A stretch of 64,000 nt of DNA from Mytilisepta virgata. Taxonomy: Eukaryota > Mollusca > Bivalvia > Mytilida > Mytilidae. Below are positions 10,844 through 22,312 of the stretch, one piece after another. The DNA lies in assembly GCA_028015205.1 (NCBI GenBank), contig CM051521.1, positions 95,642,513 through 95,706,512 on the forward strand, in the 5' to 3' direction. Position 1 is the first letter of the stretch; each line of letters begins with the position of its first letter. The position numbers and the translations under genes were made by a program. The notes beneath the pieces were generated by a model that was not told where the DNA came from, did not search any database, and worked only from the letters and a program-made list of their open reading frames with translations.

Positions 10844-13800
10844 GTGACTATACTCACTTTGGCCACACCAAACTGAGCTTTAGTTCTTTGGATTTCGCCA
10901 CTCCAATTTTTTGGCTATGTAAATTATAAGAAAAAAAAATTTTGCCACTTTATTTTGCAAAAATGCTGAAAATTTTCCTCAAGTTCTTCATTTTTCAAGA
11001 AATTAAAAATAAGAACTGTTTGTTTGCTCCTAAAATTTTGAAAAGTTGGGATTTTTTCCCATTTTTTTTTTTTTTGGAATACCTGTATTTTGTTAAAAAA
11101 AGATGTGTGCTGCACATAATTTCGATCTTTGCCCAAAAAAACTAATCCTCAAGAAAAAAAATTTAATTTTCACTCACCTTGCCATCCAAAAATCCAAAGA
11201 ACAAAACAATTTGATGTGGCATTATTATCACTTGAAATAAATGATATATGGAAAGATTGTCTCCAACATATTTAAGGTTTATTTGAAGAATGATACTTTT
11301 TTTATTTGGTTGCATGTGAGACTTTGATATTGAAGATATGAGAAAAATTATCAGTCACAGTTATTTTGGGCAGACTTGGCTATCTTTGGTTCTTCGCTCA
11401 ACTATTTCTACTTCTGAACCTCAGTAAAGCTAGGTTGAGACAAAAAATATTTGATGCCTCAGGTGTGAGATAGCGCTGTCATCAGTTTTGAAAATTGTCA
11501 TGTTTGTGATAACATAATTTTAATTGAAAATAGTTATGATAATTCAATAATATTTTGAATGCAGATGTATGGAGAATATTCAGCTTGGCCATCAAAGACT
11601 GTAATTTGTACGGTACATAATTCAGTTTTGTTGCAAAGCGTGTGTGTTAATATATACATTTCCAACATAAGGCCATCTAAAATTAGTTATTTGGTTCTCA
11701 GACAAAGATGCCACACTTCAAAAGTTCCCGATGGAACTAGTCTATTTGAATTCTGGAAAAAAAATGGCCCCTTATAAAAGTATTTTTAAATGGTTTTTGT
11801 TCTAAATTTATAGTAAACTGTTCAAAGCTAGTATTTCAATAAGTTTGAAAGAGCTTTTGTAAGTAAAAGTGGTGATTTGGTCAGATGGAGAAGTGCCAAT
11901 CTGCTGTCTGCAAGAATTCTGCTACACTAGGAGATATTTTTGTCAATATTTTGAGATAGCACTAATGATTTTTTTTTTAAATGTTGATATTTTGACAGGA
12001 AGTAAGTATACTTTGCACATAAAAAAGATTTTCAAGTTTGAGTTTTTTTAAATTTTTTTAATTCAATTTTATTTAAAATGAAAATGTAATATGAATTAAT
12101 TGTGGTCCTGGATCAAAAGTACTTTTCAAGCATCTGGTGGACTCAAGCATTGGATTGACATTGATCAAGTCAAAATGAAATTAAACAGCTGATGAACGAT
12201 ATTGGCAGTGAGTTTAACTTGACCATTTGCTCCAAACAAGCCATTTGATACAAGTCACGCCGTATCTCAAAACGATTTATGATTATTGCTTAAAACTTTA
12301 CACACTTCTTAGTTATATTAATCTAAAGATCTGTATACTTTTTGGTGATAATTCAAAATTTTATTTTAGAGTTCTTGAGTTTTATGTAAAAAAAAGGGGG
12401 GGTCACATGTCGCGCCGTATCTCAGAAACTATGATTATTGCATAAAACTTGACACACTTGTTAGTTATATTAATCTGAAGATCTGTATACTTTTTCCTGA
12501 TGATTATTTTATTTTTGAGTTATTTAATTTTTATTGAGCTTTTTGGTAAAAAAGGTAGTCTTTTTTGGTCACATTTCGCGCCATATCTCTATTGCTTAAA
12601 AGTTTACACACTTATGTTTTGCCGGGTTTCCATGTACATCCCACCAGCAGCTCCACTAAATAAAGGGGGATTCCAAAAACATTTATTATGTTTTTTCCAC
12701 AAGACGACGGGCTCATGGCACAGCTGTTTATTGTTAAATCAATTGTCTGAGAACCAGAGAATTAATTGTAGGTACATGTAGCCTAATATGCATACAACAA
12801 ACAGAAAATTACTTTTATTCAAAAATATTTATTTTAAAGATAGCACCCATCTAAAGTATTCCAGTGAAATATGATTAGAAGGATAGATTTACGCAATTGC
12901 AGTGAATCGGAATGGCCTTTTAAATTATGACTGGTCACTTCATTTTTAAGCTTACTCTTTCCTGGACTCTTTAAACGTAGATTATATGTAATTCTCTTTT
13001 TTTATAAATACAGTTGCTTCAGATGAAGACTCCCATAAGGATTCCGATTGCTTTGTTTGTGTTGTGGCATCACATGGTGAAGAATCACAGATTGACACCA
13101 ATGTTCACAGTCAGTCACATGACCGAGAACATGTTATCATAGGAGTTGATGGGAAAGAAATGAAAACAAGTAAATTTGTGGAAATGTTTGATGATGATCA
13201 CTGTGAAGCATTAAAAGGCAAACCAAAGCTTTTCTTTATTCAGGTTTTGATATTCTTTACTTTCATAAGAAAATATAGCAATTACATTATACTTGTGTTA
13301 CTTTCATTGGCTTCTTTTATTATTATATTTTTTTGTCCTCAATTTTCGTACATCACATTTTCTAATCAGTAGGAAAGTATTGATAAAATCCATTTTCTCT
13401 GTCCTGTTTCTGTGACATAGCAAATAATTCTGATTGGTGCTTTGTAGAACTGATGGCATTGAGGTTTGATACCTAATAGATAAGCAGAATTTTACCTGTT
13501 GGATGTGTGTATAAACCTATTCTTAAAGTGACTTAATGTTAAAACACAATAAATGATACCATACAGATAAACAGGACAGTTAATTGTTACATTATAGCTT
13601 TGAATTAAAAGGCAACTTGGTGATTGTTATGTCGTGCCTATGATACTAGAGGGGCATTATGTTTTTTAGTCTGTCCGTCTGTCAGTCCTGAATCAGGTTA
13701 AAGATTTTGGTGAAGGTAGTTTAGCGTGAAGTTGTAGTCACATCAACTTGAAACTTAGTACACATATTCCTTATAATGTGGTCTTTCTAATTTGCATGCC

Positions 13801-16800
13801 AAAATAGGGTTTTGACCCCATTTTCATGGTGCACTGAACATAGAAATATACTAGTGTGGAAACAGTTCATTCTCAGGTTAAAGTTTTTGGTGAAGGTAGT
13901 TTAGGATAAAGTTGTAGTCACATCAACTTAGTACATTTGTTCATTATTATGTGATCTGTCTCTATTGCATGTCAAATTGGTATTTTGACCCCCGATTTCA
14001 TGGTTTATTGAACAGAGAGAATGATAGTGCAGCGGGGCACTGTGTCCTGTGGACACATATTCTTGTTTTTCGTATAATTTTGTAAATGAACATTTATCTA
14101 ATATCTTACTTTAACAGTTGGAGATGATGAGTCACGATTACATGTTCTTGCTTAATATAGCAATAAATGTTTGCACTGTCAGGGCCTGATTTAATTTTTT
14201 TAGTCTCATGTTTTTCCCTGTATTACTAAGTATACATATTAGATTTACACCTTGATATTTTTTTAGGCATGTAGGATTGGGAAGTATAGGAGCAAAGATG
14301 AGGGTATGGATAAAGGAACTATTGTTAATGTTCTACAGCAACAAAATATAAAGAATAAAAAGTCAAAAAAAGGCCAACAGACATTTGATGCAGGTGATAT
14401 TGGTAACTTATTTGTTAATTGCTAGGATAGAATTCAATATCAAACTCAATTAATATACTTTTGACGATTGCTGCTTCAATAAGAAGTTTCAAATTAATTA
14501 TAATTTTATAATATAAATTTAATGAATAGTGATTTGATTGATAAAAAATGCAGCAATGAACATTTCATGTACATGTATAATCAAAAGATCCCCCACATTA
14601 AAAAACTCACTAACACTGCAGCCACTTTAAAAGACTAATGTCTATTGTTTCTACTTAATTACTTTGCAGAAGATATTGTTGCCATTATGTTTCTTATCCC
14701 TTCAGTTCTAGGTATTTTGGAATGTCTTGATTACATGCATGAAATTATGGCTTTCTGTATTTTTCTTGATTATATTGCCCTTTTTCCAACACCTGAGAAC
14801 ATGCAGGGCAGGTCCATTGTTTGAACTTTCCATCACAGATAACCATCGAGTAATTGTTTAGAAGGAAGACAGAAAATCTTTGATGGAGATAACAAATCAA
14901 TCCTTCAGAATTGTATTATCTCATACATACATTGTATAGCATTCTATTTTTGGAATTTTAGCTCAGCCTGATCAGAACTCCTTACGTATGTTTTATTTTA
15001 CTGTTTTGTTTTACAGATGAAACAAACATTAAACCTATAGATGCCCATTCAGTTTCATCTGATAACCCATTGACAAGTAAATCAGATGAAAGTCGTCAAA
15101 AGGACCAGCCAACAGGTGACAGCTACTCAGAGGACTTATCAGATAGAAAACAAGAGGAACAACCTGCTAGGAAATCTGATGATAGTGACTCAGAGGATAC
15201 TGATAGTGGTGAAATAACATCAGATACGGATGATGATGAAGAATTCACAGATTTAAAGGCAGAATTTGCAGGTAATGCTCATAATAATACATGATGTACA
15301 AGTTTAATTTATACTCAATTTCTGGTACGCTGTTAAGAGATGTGGAATTGATTAAATTTTACTCTCATTGATAAAACCCACATGTATACATGTATTTGAT
15401 TTTCACAAGTGCAGGTGTATCTTGTCCTATTATTATATTCTACATAGACACAAGCATTGCTACATAGAATTCTTTAAAATAGGATTCATACTTGTACAAC
15501 AATATGCGATTTATTTTCAAAATTGTGGTCTGCAGTAAAATAAAATTCAAGCCAATAGCTCATGAATGAGATATTTTCAGTGGCTACAAAATTGTTGTCC
15601 AGGTATTTTTATTGAATAAACTGCTAAAGGTTTGAAGTGACATAAGTTAAACTGGCATATACACTTTCAATGGTCCATTCCAATTTGGAAATATCGAAGA
15701 CAGACAAATGATTGCTAGAATTTTGAACAGGTTTTAAAATTTTATGTACACCTAACCTTTGCACTTTTATTTTAAATATTTGTGGTTTTGATGTAAAAAA
15801 AACTGCTGAGCTTCTTTCTTCCAAAAATGAGGACTATTTAGTTTAAAATGACCTTAGCAATCATGAAAATATTGTAACTTGAATAAAGACATTTGAATTG
15901 ACATCTTTGTTGATTGTTTCCGGACTCTTCCTTCAGGAACAATTTCTGAGTCTCCATTGTGCTTTATGGGTACATCTGAAAAATGTCCTTGAAGACATCA
16001 AGAATGTCTTTTTCTGTCATTTATATAGATAGAAAACGTTCTAATGTTGAAGAAGTAGAACAAAGATTGGAAATAAAAGGACAGAAAGATGTAGAAGAAT
16101 TAGAGGCAAAGGGAATACAACCAGAAACTCTGTACAGGGAAACAGTCCCAGTTCCTATGGTAACTGTTGTTACATGTCCAGAGGATACTCTGATAATGTT
16201 TGCATCCTTATCAGGTATAAGTTCTTTAGAAAAGTGTGTTTTATTTTTTACATATTACAACATGTACAAGGGAGAGTTTATTTTTGCATTCCCAAACTCA
16301 ACACCTCTTATTTTCAGGATTTTGTAGATTCTCTTCCGACTGCTTAATGTCTTCCTTGCATTCAGTAGATTTTCAGCAATGACATATTCAACAAAACTGG
16401 ATAGGTGGTAAACCATGTGCTTATAGTAAATGTCACTTTACAACAGGGGTATAGTAGTGCCATTTTTAAAAACAAAGTATTTTATACAATAATATGCAAA
16501 ATAATAATGTTGTTTTAGATACTGAAGACATTTATTATTGCAAAATTTCTACAATGTGAGATTTAATTAAATCACCCATTCCCCCCATCACCACCTCTGT
16601 TGAAGTTGAAATTTAATATTATATTGAATACAAATATCTAAATTAGTTCTTTGTTCATAATAATTATTAGAATACTTTTATTTATGATAGATAAATTCTT
16701 TGATACAAATTTTAACGCACAAGATGTGCACATTTTGTCAGTTTACATCTCTATGTTATATTTGTAAACTTTGTTTCAGCTATGAACTGAAAATTCACCA

Positions 16801-17274
16801 ACCCAAACAGAATTTACTTGAATCAGGCACATGTCCAAGGTTATTATTAAGGACTGCATTAATTATATGTTTATTTACCAAATTTAGCTATATTGTTTTC
16901 ATATAGTTTTGCTTTAAACTATATATTTTACTGTATACATTACCAAAATAAAAATTTCTATCATTTCAGGAAACTTTGCAGTTCGTGGATGTTCAACTGG
17001 AGGCTGGTTGTTAAATAAATTGTACTACATTTTAAAAGATTACTCAAAGAACTTAGAAAAATTATCAACTGTTGACTTTTTAGAAATTTTAACTGGAGTA
17101 TTGAACCATATGAGTCACGAAATGTTTAAACCAGCAACTGATAGTACAGCTGCATTATTTAGTGGGAGATTTTCTCCTGGTTGTTTCACACATTGTCTGA
17201 CAAAAAGTATCTATTTCACAAAGAAAGAATCAAAAAGAAAGAAATTTTCTATAAAAGGGCTGTTCAAGAAATAA
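10618..17274 (+). CDS. Caspase-like cysteine protease with long acidic inter-subunit linker, six exons
   Basis: Exons are 10618-10843, 13014-13243, 14267-14393, 15017-15271, 16029-16214 and 16970-17274. All have GT/AG junctions and compatible phases and join to 442 codons. Caspases cleave after Asp in apoptosis and inflammation. Residues 17-43 match the p20 start, with Arg37 in DRHGDDID as the P1-pocket Arg. His96 lies in SHGEE and Cys154 in QACRI, where the usual motif is QACRG. The p10 half carries FASLSG (337-342), the second pocket Arg347 in NFAVR, GGW, and LTKSIYF near the C-terminus. Roughly 175 residues separate Cys154 from the p10 core, against about 30 in typical executioner caspases. 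They include an acidic Ser/Asp/Glu exon (195-279) and a Lys/Glu-rich exon. No prodomain is seen; the AG at 10605-10606 suggests an upstream exon may exist. Family call is strong; activity is inferred. Confidence 0.85.
10844..13013 (+). other. Caspase intron 1
   Basis: The donor is GTGACT and the acceptor ATACAG. The intron contains a weak inverted pair around TTCTTTGGATTT (about 10885) and AAATCCAAAGAAC (about 11190), and a 160 bp tandem repeat at 12240-12615. Open frames within it look incidental. Confidence 0.7.
12240..12615. repeat. Tandem repeat, ~165 bp units, with CGCGCCGTATCTC motif
   Basis: Two and a half units each begin near TCACATGTCGCGCCGTATCT and share GATTATTGC, TTACACACTT and GAAGATCTGTATACTTTTT. 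The TCGCGC motif resembles the start of the unrelated-looking repeat at about 26.2 kb. Confidence 0.7.
13014..13243 (+). CDS. Caspase exon 2: catalytic His and first half of the QAC motif
   Basis: The exon enters in phase 1 (codon 76 is split G/TT). It encodes CFVCVVASHGEE with the catalytic His96, then GKPKLFFIQ ending exactly after Gln152. The donor is GTTTTG at 13244. The order SHGE, GKPKLF, IQ is the canonical caspase p20 core. Confidence 0.88.
13640..14070 (+). mobile_element. Stem-loop repeat in caspase intron 2
   Basis: It begins GGGGCATTATGTTTTTTAG followed by GTCTGTCCGTCTGTC. Two internal ~185 bp units share AGGTTAAAG, TTTTTGGTGAAGGTAGTTTAG and GTTGTAGTCACATCAAC. The end has GCGGGGCA, then the hairpin TGTGTCCTGTGGACACA and TATTCTTGTTTTT. 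The order of 5' motif, CCGT microsatellite, internal partner, 3' hairpin and TTCTTGTT matches other families in the window. Confidence 0.65.
14267..14393 (+). CDS. Caspase exon 3: catalytic Cys
   Basis: The acceptor is TTTTTTAG. The exon starts in phase 0 with GCA TGT AGG ATT, giving A-C-R-I, so the active-site motif QAC is assembled across the exon 2/3 junction. Cys154 is the nucleophile. The rest is basic (KNKKSKKGQQ) and already belongs to the linker. It ends in phase 1 at 14393 before GTGATA. Confidence 0.82.
15017..15271 (+). CDS. Caspase exon 4: acidic linker cassette
   Basis: This 255 nt exon (85 codons, phase 1 at both ends) is rich in Ser, Asp and Glu, for example DSDSEDTDSGE and DTDDDEEF. 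It has no similarity to the caspase fold and sits between the p20 and p10 halves. Because it is symmetric, skipping it would keep the frame and remove 85 linker residues. Several Asp-Ser and Asp-Thr positions could serve as self-cleavage sites; that is inference. Confidence 0.75.
16029..16214 (+). CDS. Caspase exon 5: Lys/Glu-rich linker and first p10 strand
   Basis: This 186 nt exon (phase 1 at both ends) follows the acceptor TTATATAG. It encodes a charged, probably helical stretch (VEEVEQRLEIKG, DVEELEAKG) and then the p10 beginning PVPMVTVVT and DTLIMFASLSG. The donor GTATAA is at 16215. Removing it would delete the p10 strand, so despite its symmetry it is unlikely to be skipped productively. 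Confidence 0.78.
16970..17274 (+). CDS. Caspase exon 6: p10 core and C-terminus
   Basis: After the acceptor ATTTCAG the exon encodes GNFAVRG with the pocket Arg347, GGWLLNKLYYIL, then the helical segment to CFTHCLTKSIYF, which matches the terminal MLTKELYF region of caspase-3-type enzymes. A Lys/Arg-rich tail of about 17 residues follows and ends in TAA at 17272-17274. AATAAA overlaps the stop at 17270-17275, so the real poly(A) signal is probably farther downstream. Confidence 0.85.
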
Positions 17275-17438
17275 ATATATGGAATATATTAGAATGCATA
17301 TTTCATTTCAAAATGACAGGAGTAGAACTTAATTCATTATGACCTTTATGACATTTTATTTAAAGTACTTTCTTACCATTTAATATACCATTATGGCACT
17401 TTATTGTTTGCAATATCATGTTTTATCATATATTAATA

Positions 17439-17461
17439 CCCCCTCCCCCCCCCCCCCCCCC
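17439..17461. repeat. Poly-C tract
   Basis: A nearly pure C run of about 23 nt downstream of the caspase gene. It is one of several long C/G homopolymers in the window (about 24993, 35781, 37964 and 57262). Confidence 0.9.
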
Positions 17462-17820
17462 ATTTTAATCCTTTTTTTAAAGTCATACAGTATTCACCAA
17501 TATATTACTCTAGTTCTCGACCTCCATCCTTGAAATGCCAGAAAATTCCAGATTTGGGCTACTAATAAGTATAATGTAAACAAGAAAGAATTTGAGGATT
17601 TTGTTTGCAAGAACCAATGAGATTTTCCCCAGGTTTCAAATTGACTTCATTATATTGAACGTGCAAATAAGAGTTTTATCTTTCACATTCATTTTTTTGT
17701 AAGCACTAGGTCAATAAGTTATTTACTTTGATTTGTAGCTTAATTCTCATGATAGAATTGTGAAAATAGAAGAAAATATTTATTACTACATGTACATGTA
17801 TATAATGAAATTATTATTGC

Positions 17821-18264
17821 ATGAATATTGGTGAATATTGTCTCAGGCAGTACATTATATTGCACTCGTAAGCTCATGCAATATAAAGTCTGCGGGGGAC
17901 AATATTATAGTATTATTGTGTAAGGTTTTCCATATTGGCTTAGTTATTGGTCCGAGGCAAGTCAAATTGGACTGAGGCCAAGCTGAAGTTCAATATGGCT
18001 AGCCAAGGACCAATAACCACGCCAATATGGAAAACCTTGCACAATTACACCTTTATTGACTAACCAGTCCAATATGTCGTATTGATTAGTCCAATATGAT
18101 CCTTTAATGCCTAACCAGTACAATATGTCATATTGACTAGTCAATACGGCATATTGGACGGGTATGTGTCGTATTGGCGTACTTTGACATTCTGTATTGT
18201 ATTGACAGGTTTTATCATATTTAGGCTGATATTCTATTGTTAGTCAATAATCACCAATATTCAT
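17821..18264. mobile_element. Nested palindromic MITE-like element
   Basis: The outer termini are inverted: ATGAATATTGGTGA at 17821-17834 and TCACCAATATTCAT at 18251-18264. Inside, a second inverted repeat pairs 17917-17958 (TTTTCCATATTGGC, TTATTGGTCC) with 18002-18043 (GGACCAATAAC, GCCAATATGGAAAA). Between this inner pair and the right terminus are several copies of an ACTAGTCCAATATGTC-like motif. No ORF is present. Confidence 0.7.
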
Positions 18265-18271
18265 ATAACAA

Positions 18272-18352
18272 CATGTTATGGACCACTTCACAGCAATATT
18301 GCCCAAGCGCAATGGCCGTGGGCAGTATTACTTTAAGTGGTCCATAAAACAT
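18272..18352. repeat. Short inverted repeat (80 bp hairpin)
   Basis: CATGTTATGGACCACTT at 18272-18288 pairs with AAGTGGTCCATAAAACATG at 18334-18352. The loop has a further weak GCAATATTGCCC / GGGCAGTATTAC pairing. It directly follows the nested palindrome. Confidence 0.7.
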
Positions 18353-19440
18353 GGTATGGCACGATAGTGAAGTGCTATAATTGTTTTATTACATTTCACT
18401 TTAAAGAGCATGAATTGGAAATCAACTGTTTCTAAAAAAAGTTCAGCATGCAATATCACTTTTAATGTGCAATATCATAAAGTATGGATTAGTTTAAAAC
18501 AAACTGTTTCTGTAGAGATCTAAAAGTACAAAATGTAATAAAATGGTTTCTTAAACAGTTTATCCACATATTTAGAAATGTTTTTCAGCAATTTTAAGGA
18601 GGTTGTGACAACAGGAGCTTGTGAATCTTTTGGTATGATATTATTGTAATTAGATTTTCAATGTATTCTATTGTAAGTTTTTTATTGAGAACTTTCTGTA
18701 CATGTTGACTCCTGGCTGATTATTTTTTTTACAGTTTTGTTACTCATATTTTCATATTTAATACAGCTAATATTTATATGAGGGTTGTACAGGGGTTGGG
18801 GGGTGTAGACATGTATGAATGAGAGAAAAAAATTTCATTGAACGAAAAATAAGAATTTTGCCAATTTGCATGAAACACATTGAATAAAAACCTATCAGCA
18901 CAGCAACACATGAAACTGCCAAAAATGTTGCTCGAAAATGAACCTGTACTACCCTAATATATCTAAGCTATGTATGGTATGGCTAAAAGCTGTATAACTT
19001 TCTTGAAAAGTTGATATTAAGAAATTAGCTTTATTTAGTTTTATGTTTATACTAATATGTTTACTTTTATATTTAATTATTTTTAATACATTTCATGAAT
19101 TAGTGTTTTATTTATGGAAGTAAAGTTGATGAATGAAGAAGAAAGTGAAAAATAAGAAGTATTTTTTGTACATTATTTTATTTTTTGTTAATTATTTCAA
19201 CAAGTAAAAATTTCATAATTAAAAAGTCAGCATGAACAGATTTCTAGGTTAAGTTAGACTTTGAGTGATAAGTTTAGGTAAAGTTATATGCACTATAAAA
19301 GATAGATAAAACATTTGACATCTTTCACAGATATTGTAGGAAGAATTGGAATTATATCCAAAAACTTTTTTATCAAATTGGAAGGAATTTCTAAAAGTAT
19401 TGATACTCTCCATCAACGAAGTATGGGAAGGTATATAGGA
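18353..19440. other. No feature recognised
   Basis: AT-rich sequence with no supported gene. Overlapping open frames around 19249-19593 are mutually antisense and fall partly in the following repeat. Confidence 0.4.
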
Positions 19441-19444
19441 ATCA

Positions 19445-19915
19445 CTTTGACTGTCTGTCTGTCTGTCTACTTGTGCAAGTTGTGTCTGGCTCAGAACTTT
19501 TAAATACTTGAATGAATTAAATGATACTTGGTGGTATTGTTGAGCATGTGTCATGAAGAAGGTTTGATAATTTATCTGCAGGGTCAAGGTCAAATACTTA
19601 ATTTAACTCTGTATACCCATATCTGAATATACAAGTTGTGTCAGAATTTTTGAATGACTTAAAGGTAATTAATGATGCTTGGTGAAATTGTTGGTAACTA
19701 TGGTACCAGAGCATGTGTCAGGAAAAGGCTTTGATAATCTACTTCCAAGGTTGAGGTCAAAAATTTAGTTGTTTATATACCCCTATCCAAATAAACCAGG
19801 CGTGACTTGCATACGACTTTTTAATGCCTTGAAAGAATTAAATGATTATTCTTGATATTGTTGACCTCCACCAGAGGGTGTGTCATTAAAAAGGTCTGAT
19901 CTCCAAATAGACAAA
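19445..19915. repeat. Diverged ~150 bp tandem repeat with GTCT microsatellite
   Basis: Three units share CTTGAATGAATTAAATGATACTT-like, GGTATTGTTG and GCATGTGTCA...AAGG..TTGATAA motifs. A CTGTCTGTCTGTCTAC run opens the array at about 19450. Confidence 0.6.
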
Positions 19916-19938
19916 CATACAAAGTTCAGTCACTTTTT

Positions 19939-20417
19939 GTCTTGCCTGCGACGAAAGTCGCAGAAGGCGAGACTTAGATGTTGCTTTTCCAGCATTGACG
20001 GTGTAGATGGCAGCGGTGTCAACAATTGATAAGTTTTCTGCTTAAGTTAGTTTGATAGGAACTACTTGTGATAGATCAGTGATATTTTCTATAAGGTTGC
20101 ATCAGTACATCTCAGTTAGTTAACCATTTTGAGGCCCTGCCCCCCTAGGTCATGGTCCAGTGACTTTCAATTAATTAGCAATTTTCAATGTTAAGTTTTC
20201 TGTTTGAGTAAGTTTGATAGGAACTACTTGTGATAGATCAATGATATTTTGAATAAAGTTGCATTACTGTCAGTACATGTACATCTCAGTTAGTCGGCCA
20301 TTTTGAGGCCCTGCGTAGGTCATGGTCCAGCAACTTTCAATTAATTAGCTGTGTTGCTGTCCATCAGATTTTTTTTAATTTTCTGACATTAGGCGAGACA
20401 TATCTCTGTGTCAACAG
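19939..20417 (+). mobile_element. Stem-loop repeat (GCCTGCGACGAAAGTCGCAG family)
   Basis: The 5' end has a perfect hairpin, CTGCGACGAAAGTCGCAG (19946-19963), flanked by GTCTTGC and AGGCGAGAC. Two ~160 bp internal units share TTTGATAGGAACTACTTGTG and CATTTTGAGGCCCTGC. The 3' part repeats AGGCGAGACATA near 20392. This inverted relation to the 5' CTTGCCT parallels the other stem-loop families. Confidence 0.65.
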
Positions 20418-20494
20418 TTTTTTAATTTCTTGGAGGAATTAAATGATATTTGATGATATTGTGAAATTATTTGATTTTCATTTTTTTTATTTTT

Positions 20495-20850
20495 GGAAGG
20501 AATTAAATGATATTTGATGATATTGTTGATGATATGATATTACATGTATTTGACTTCTTTCTATTTTTAATTTTTTGAAGGGATTAAATAATATTTGATG
20601 ATATTGTTGATGATATGATATTACATGTATTTGACTTCTTTCTATTTTTAATTTTTTGAAGGAATTAAATAATATTTGATGATATTGTTGATGATATGAT
20701 ATTACATGTATTTGACTTCTTTCTATTTTTAATTTTTTGAAGGAATTAAATAATATTTGATCATACTGTTGATGATATGATATTATTTGACTTTCAGTTT
20801 TTATTTTTTTTAAGGAATTAAATGATATTCGATGATATTGTATATACTTA
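20495..20850. repeat. 81 bp minisatellite
   Basis: About four and a half units of 81 bp contain GAATTAAATAATATTTGATG, GTTGATGATATGATA and TTGACTTCTTTCTATTTTTA. Because 81 is divisible by three, one reverse-strand frame stays open and would encode a 27-residue repeat. I regard this as a consequence of the repeat and not a gene. Confidence 0.85.
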
Positions 20851-20959
20851 TTGACTGGGCATGAGGGTGCCAAAATACCAACTACCGGGTATTGTCCCGA
20901 GGCATATTTACTGTTCAGTAGTAATAGAAACCATTTACTGGTAAATAGTTTTGATTTAG

Positions 20960-21735
20960 AAATAGACAAAAATAGAAAAATTATTGTCTTGATTCTTACT
21001 CAAACAGAAATTAAAGATTTCAGTACTTGAATTGTGATAAAGCATTATTTTATGGAACTTTTTAGGCCTACACGTAAATTCTGCAAAACCATAAAGTTGA
21101 TTAGGCCAAGCCAATTTAAAACAAATAACCGAAAGTAAGAAGGACCAAGCCAAAGTATTGACTTTACCTAACACTGCTCATGCACAGTAATCACTTCAAA
21201 GCATGGTCACTGTCAAAGCTGAAACCCCTTTGAACACACCAAGCTTAAGACACAATAAATATCCACACTCCCACTGGTTTAACCAGTATTTTTTCAGGAA
21301 TGGGCATACTTATGTTTGTTCTTGTAGCAGGGTTGATCATTTTGGATATCTCCCGACTCATAGGGCCGTATCAGTTTTATTATATCGAACAATAGTTTTG
21401 TGTAACATATCGATTCGGGTTATTCACCTGCAGGTAATAATAGGGTTATTCATCGAACAAATGAATTTTTTCGAGGTTATTCCCCGGCACCACCAATTAT
21501 AATGAAATATCTGAATTATTCTATGTCATGTGGTCATTTATTAGCCAATAGATTAAGTTAATTATACTGTAAGATATAATAATATTTATTAGTGAATTAA
21601 TGGCAATAATACTCACCCTTGATTTTATCGAAACCTTCTTATGTTATGATGTAGTCATTTTTATAGTGTCAATGTCAGCATTGCAGGCCCTAGAAGGACC
21701 CTTATATAAATTGTATACGATATCTTAAAATTTCC
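20960..21735. other. No gene recognised
   Basis: Weak open frames occur on both strands without domains. The segment near 21340-21500 has a slightly different, more GC-rich texture (GGTTATTCCCCGGCACCACC) and could be an uncharacterised repeat end. Confidence 0.35.
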
Positions 21736-21738
21736 AAT

Positions 21739-22312
21739 CTAACGAAACTAGGAATAACAGTCACATTTGAATGGATCCCCAGCCACGTAGGGGTATTAGG
21801 AAATGAAATCGCAGATAAATATGCGAAAAATGGCACTATCAATTGATTCTATATATACTAGTATCCATATTCCATTGTCAAAAACTGAAATAAAAAGTAT
21901 GACAAGAAATATTTTGCTAAGTTTGTGGCAAAAATCTTGGGACACAAATGGCAAAGGGAGACAACTGTATGAAATAGTCCCAAAGATAAAACTACAGAAA
22001 GCAATATCTGTTCCAGCCTTAACCAGAACAGAATAACAAATATTATACAAGTTAAGAAGTGGACACTTTTACATAAATAAACATCTATTCAAAATTGGAG
22101 TAAAAAAGTCAAATCTATGTGATATATGTTTCAAATAGAAGATGTGAACCATTTTATATTTTACTGTAAAAAATATAATACACAACGGGTTGATATGATA
22201 CAGCGACTCTGTGACAATAATGTATAAGACTTTACATTGTCAAATCTCCTGACAGGACAAAGGGATACACGTTTCCCACTTCTTCAATATATAAAAGCAC
22301 TAATATAATGGA
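21739..22312 (+). pseudogene. LINE relic: RNase H domain and C-terminal region
   Basis: An in-frame stretch from about 21739 reads LTKLGITVTFEWIPSHVG followed by LGNEIADKYAK, the hallmark C-terminal part of RNase H in I/Jockey-type LINEs. After a frameshift, translation continues through SLWQKSWDTNGKGRQLY and LRSGHFYINKHLFKIGVKK, then CDICF...EDVNHFIFYC, a Cys-His motif typical of these elements, and ends near LLTGQRDTRFPLLQYIKAL. At least one frameshift and several stops make it non-functional. Upstream RT is absent, so this is a 5'-truncated copy. Confidence 0.8.

Noticed and set aside
10844..10929. Extension of caspase exon 1 to the stop at 10929
   Set aside because: Sequence after the GT at 10844 loses caspase similarity, while splicing to 13014 continues the conserved p20 core.
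20487..20969. 160-codon reverse frame with 27-residue repeats
   Set aside because: It follows an 81 bp minisatellite; no domain, start context or splice evidence supports a protein.
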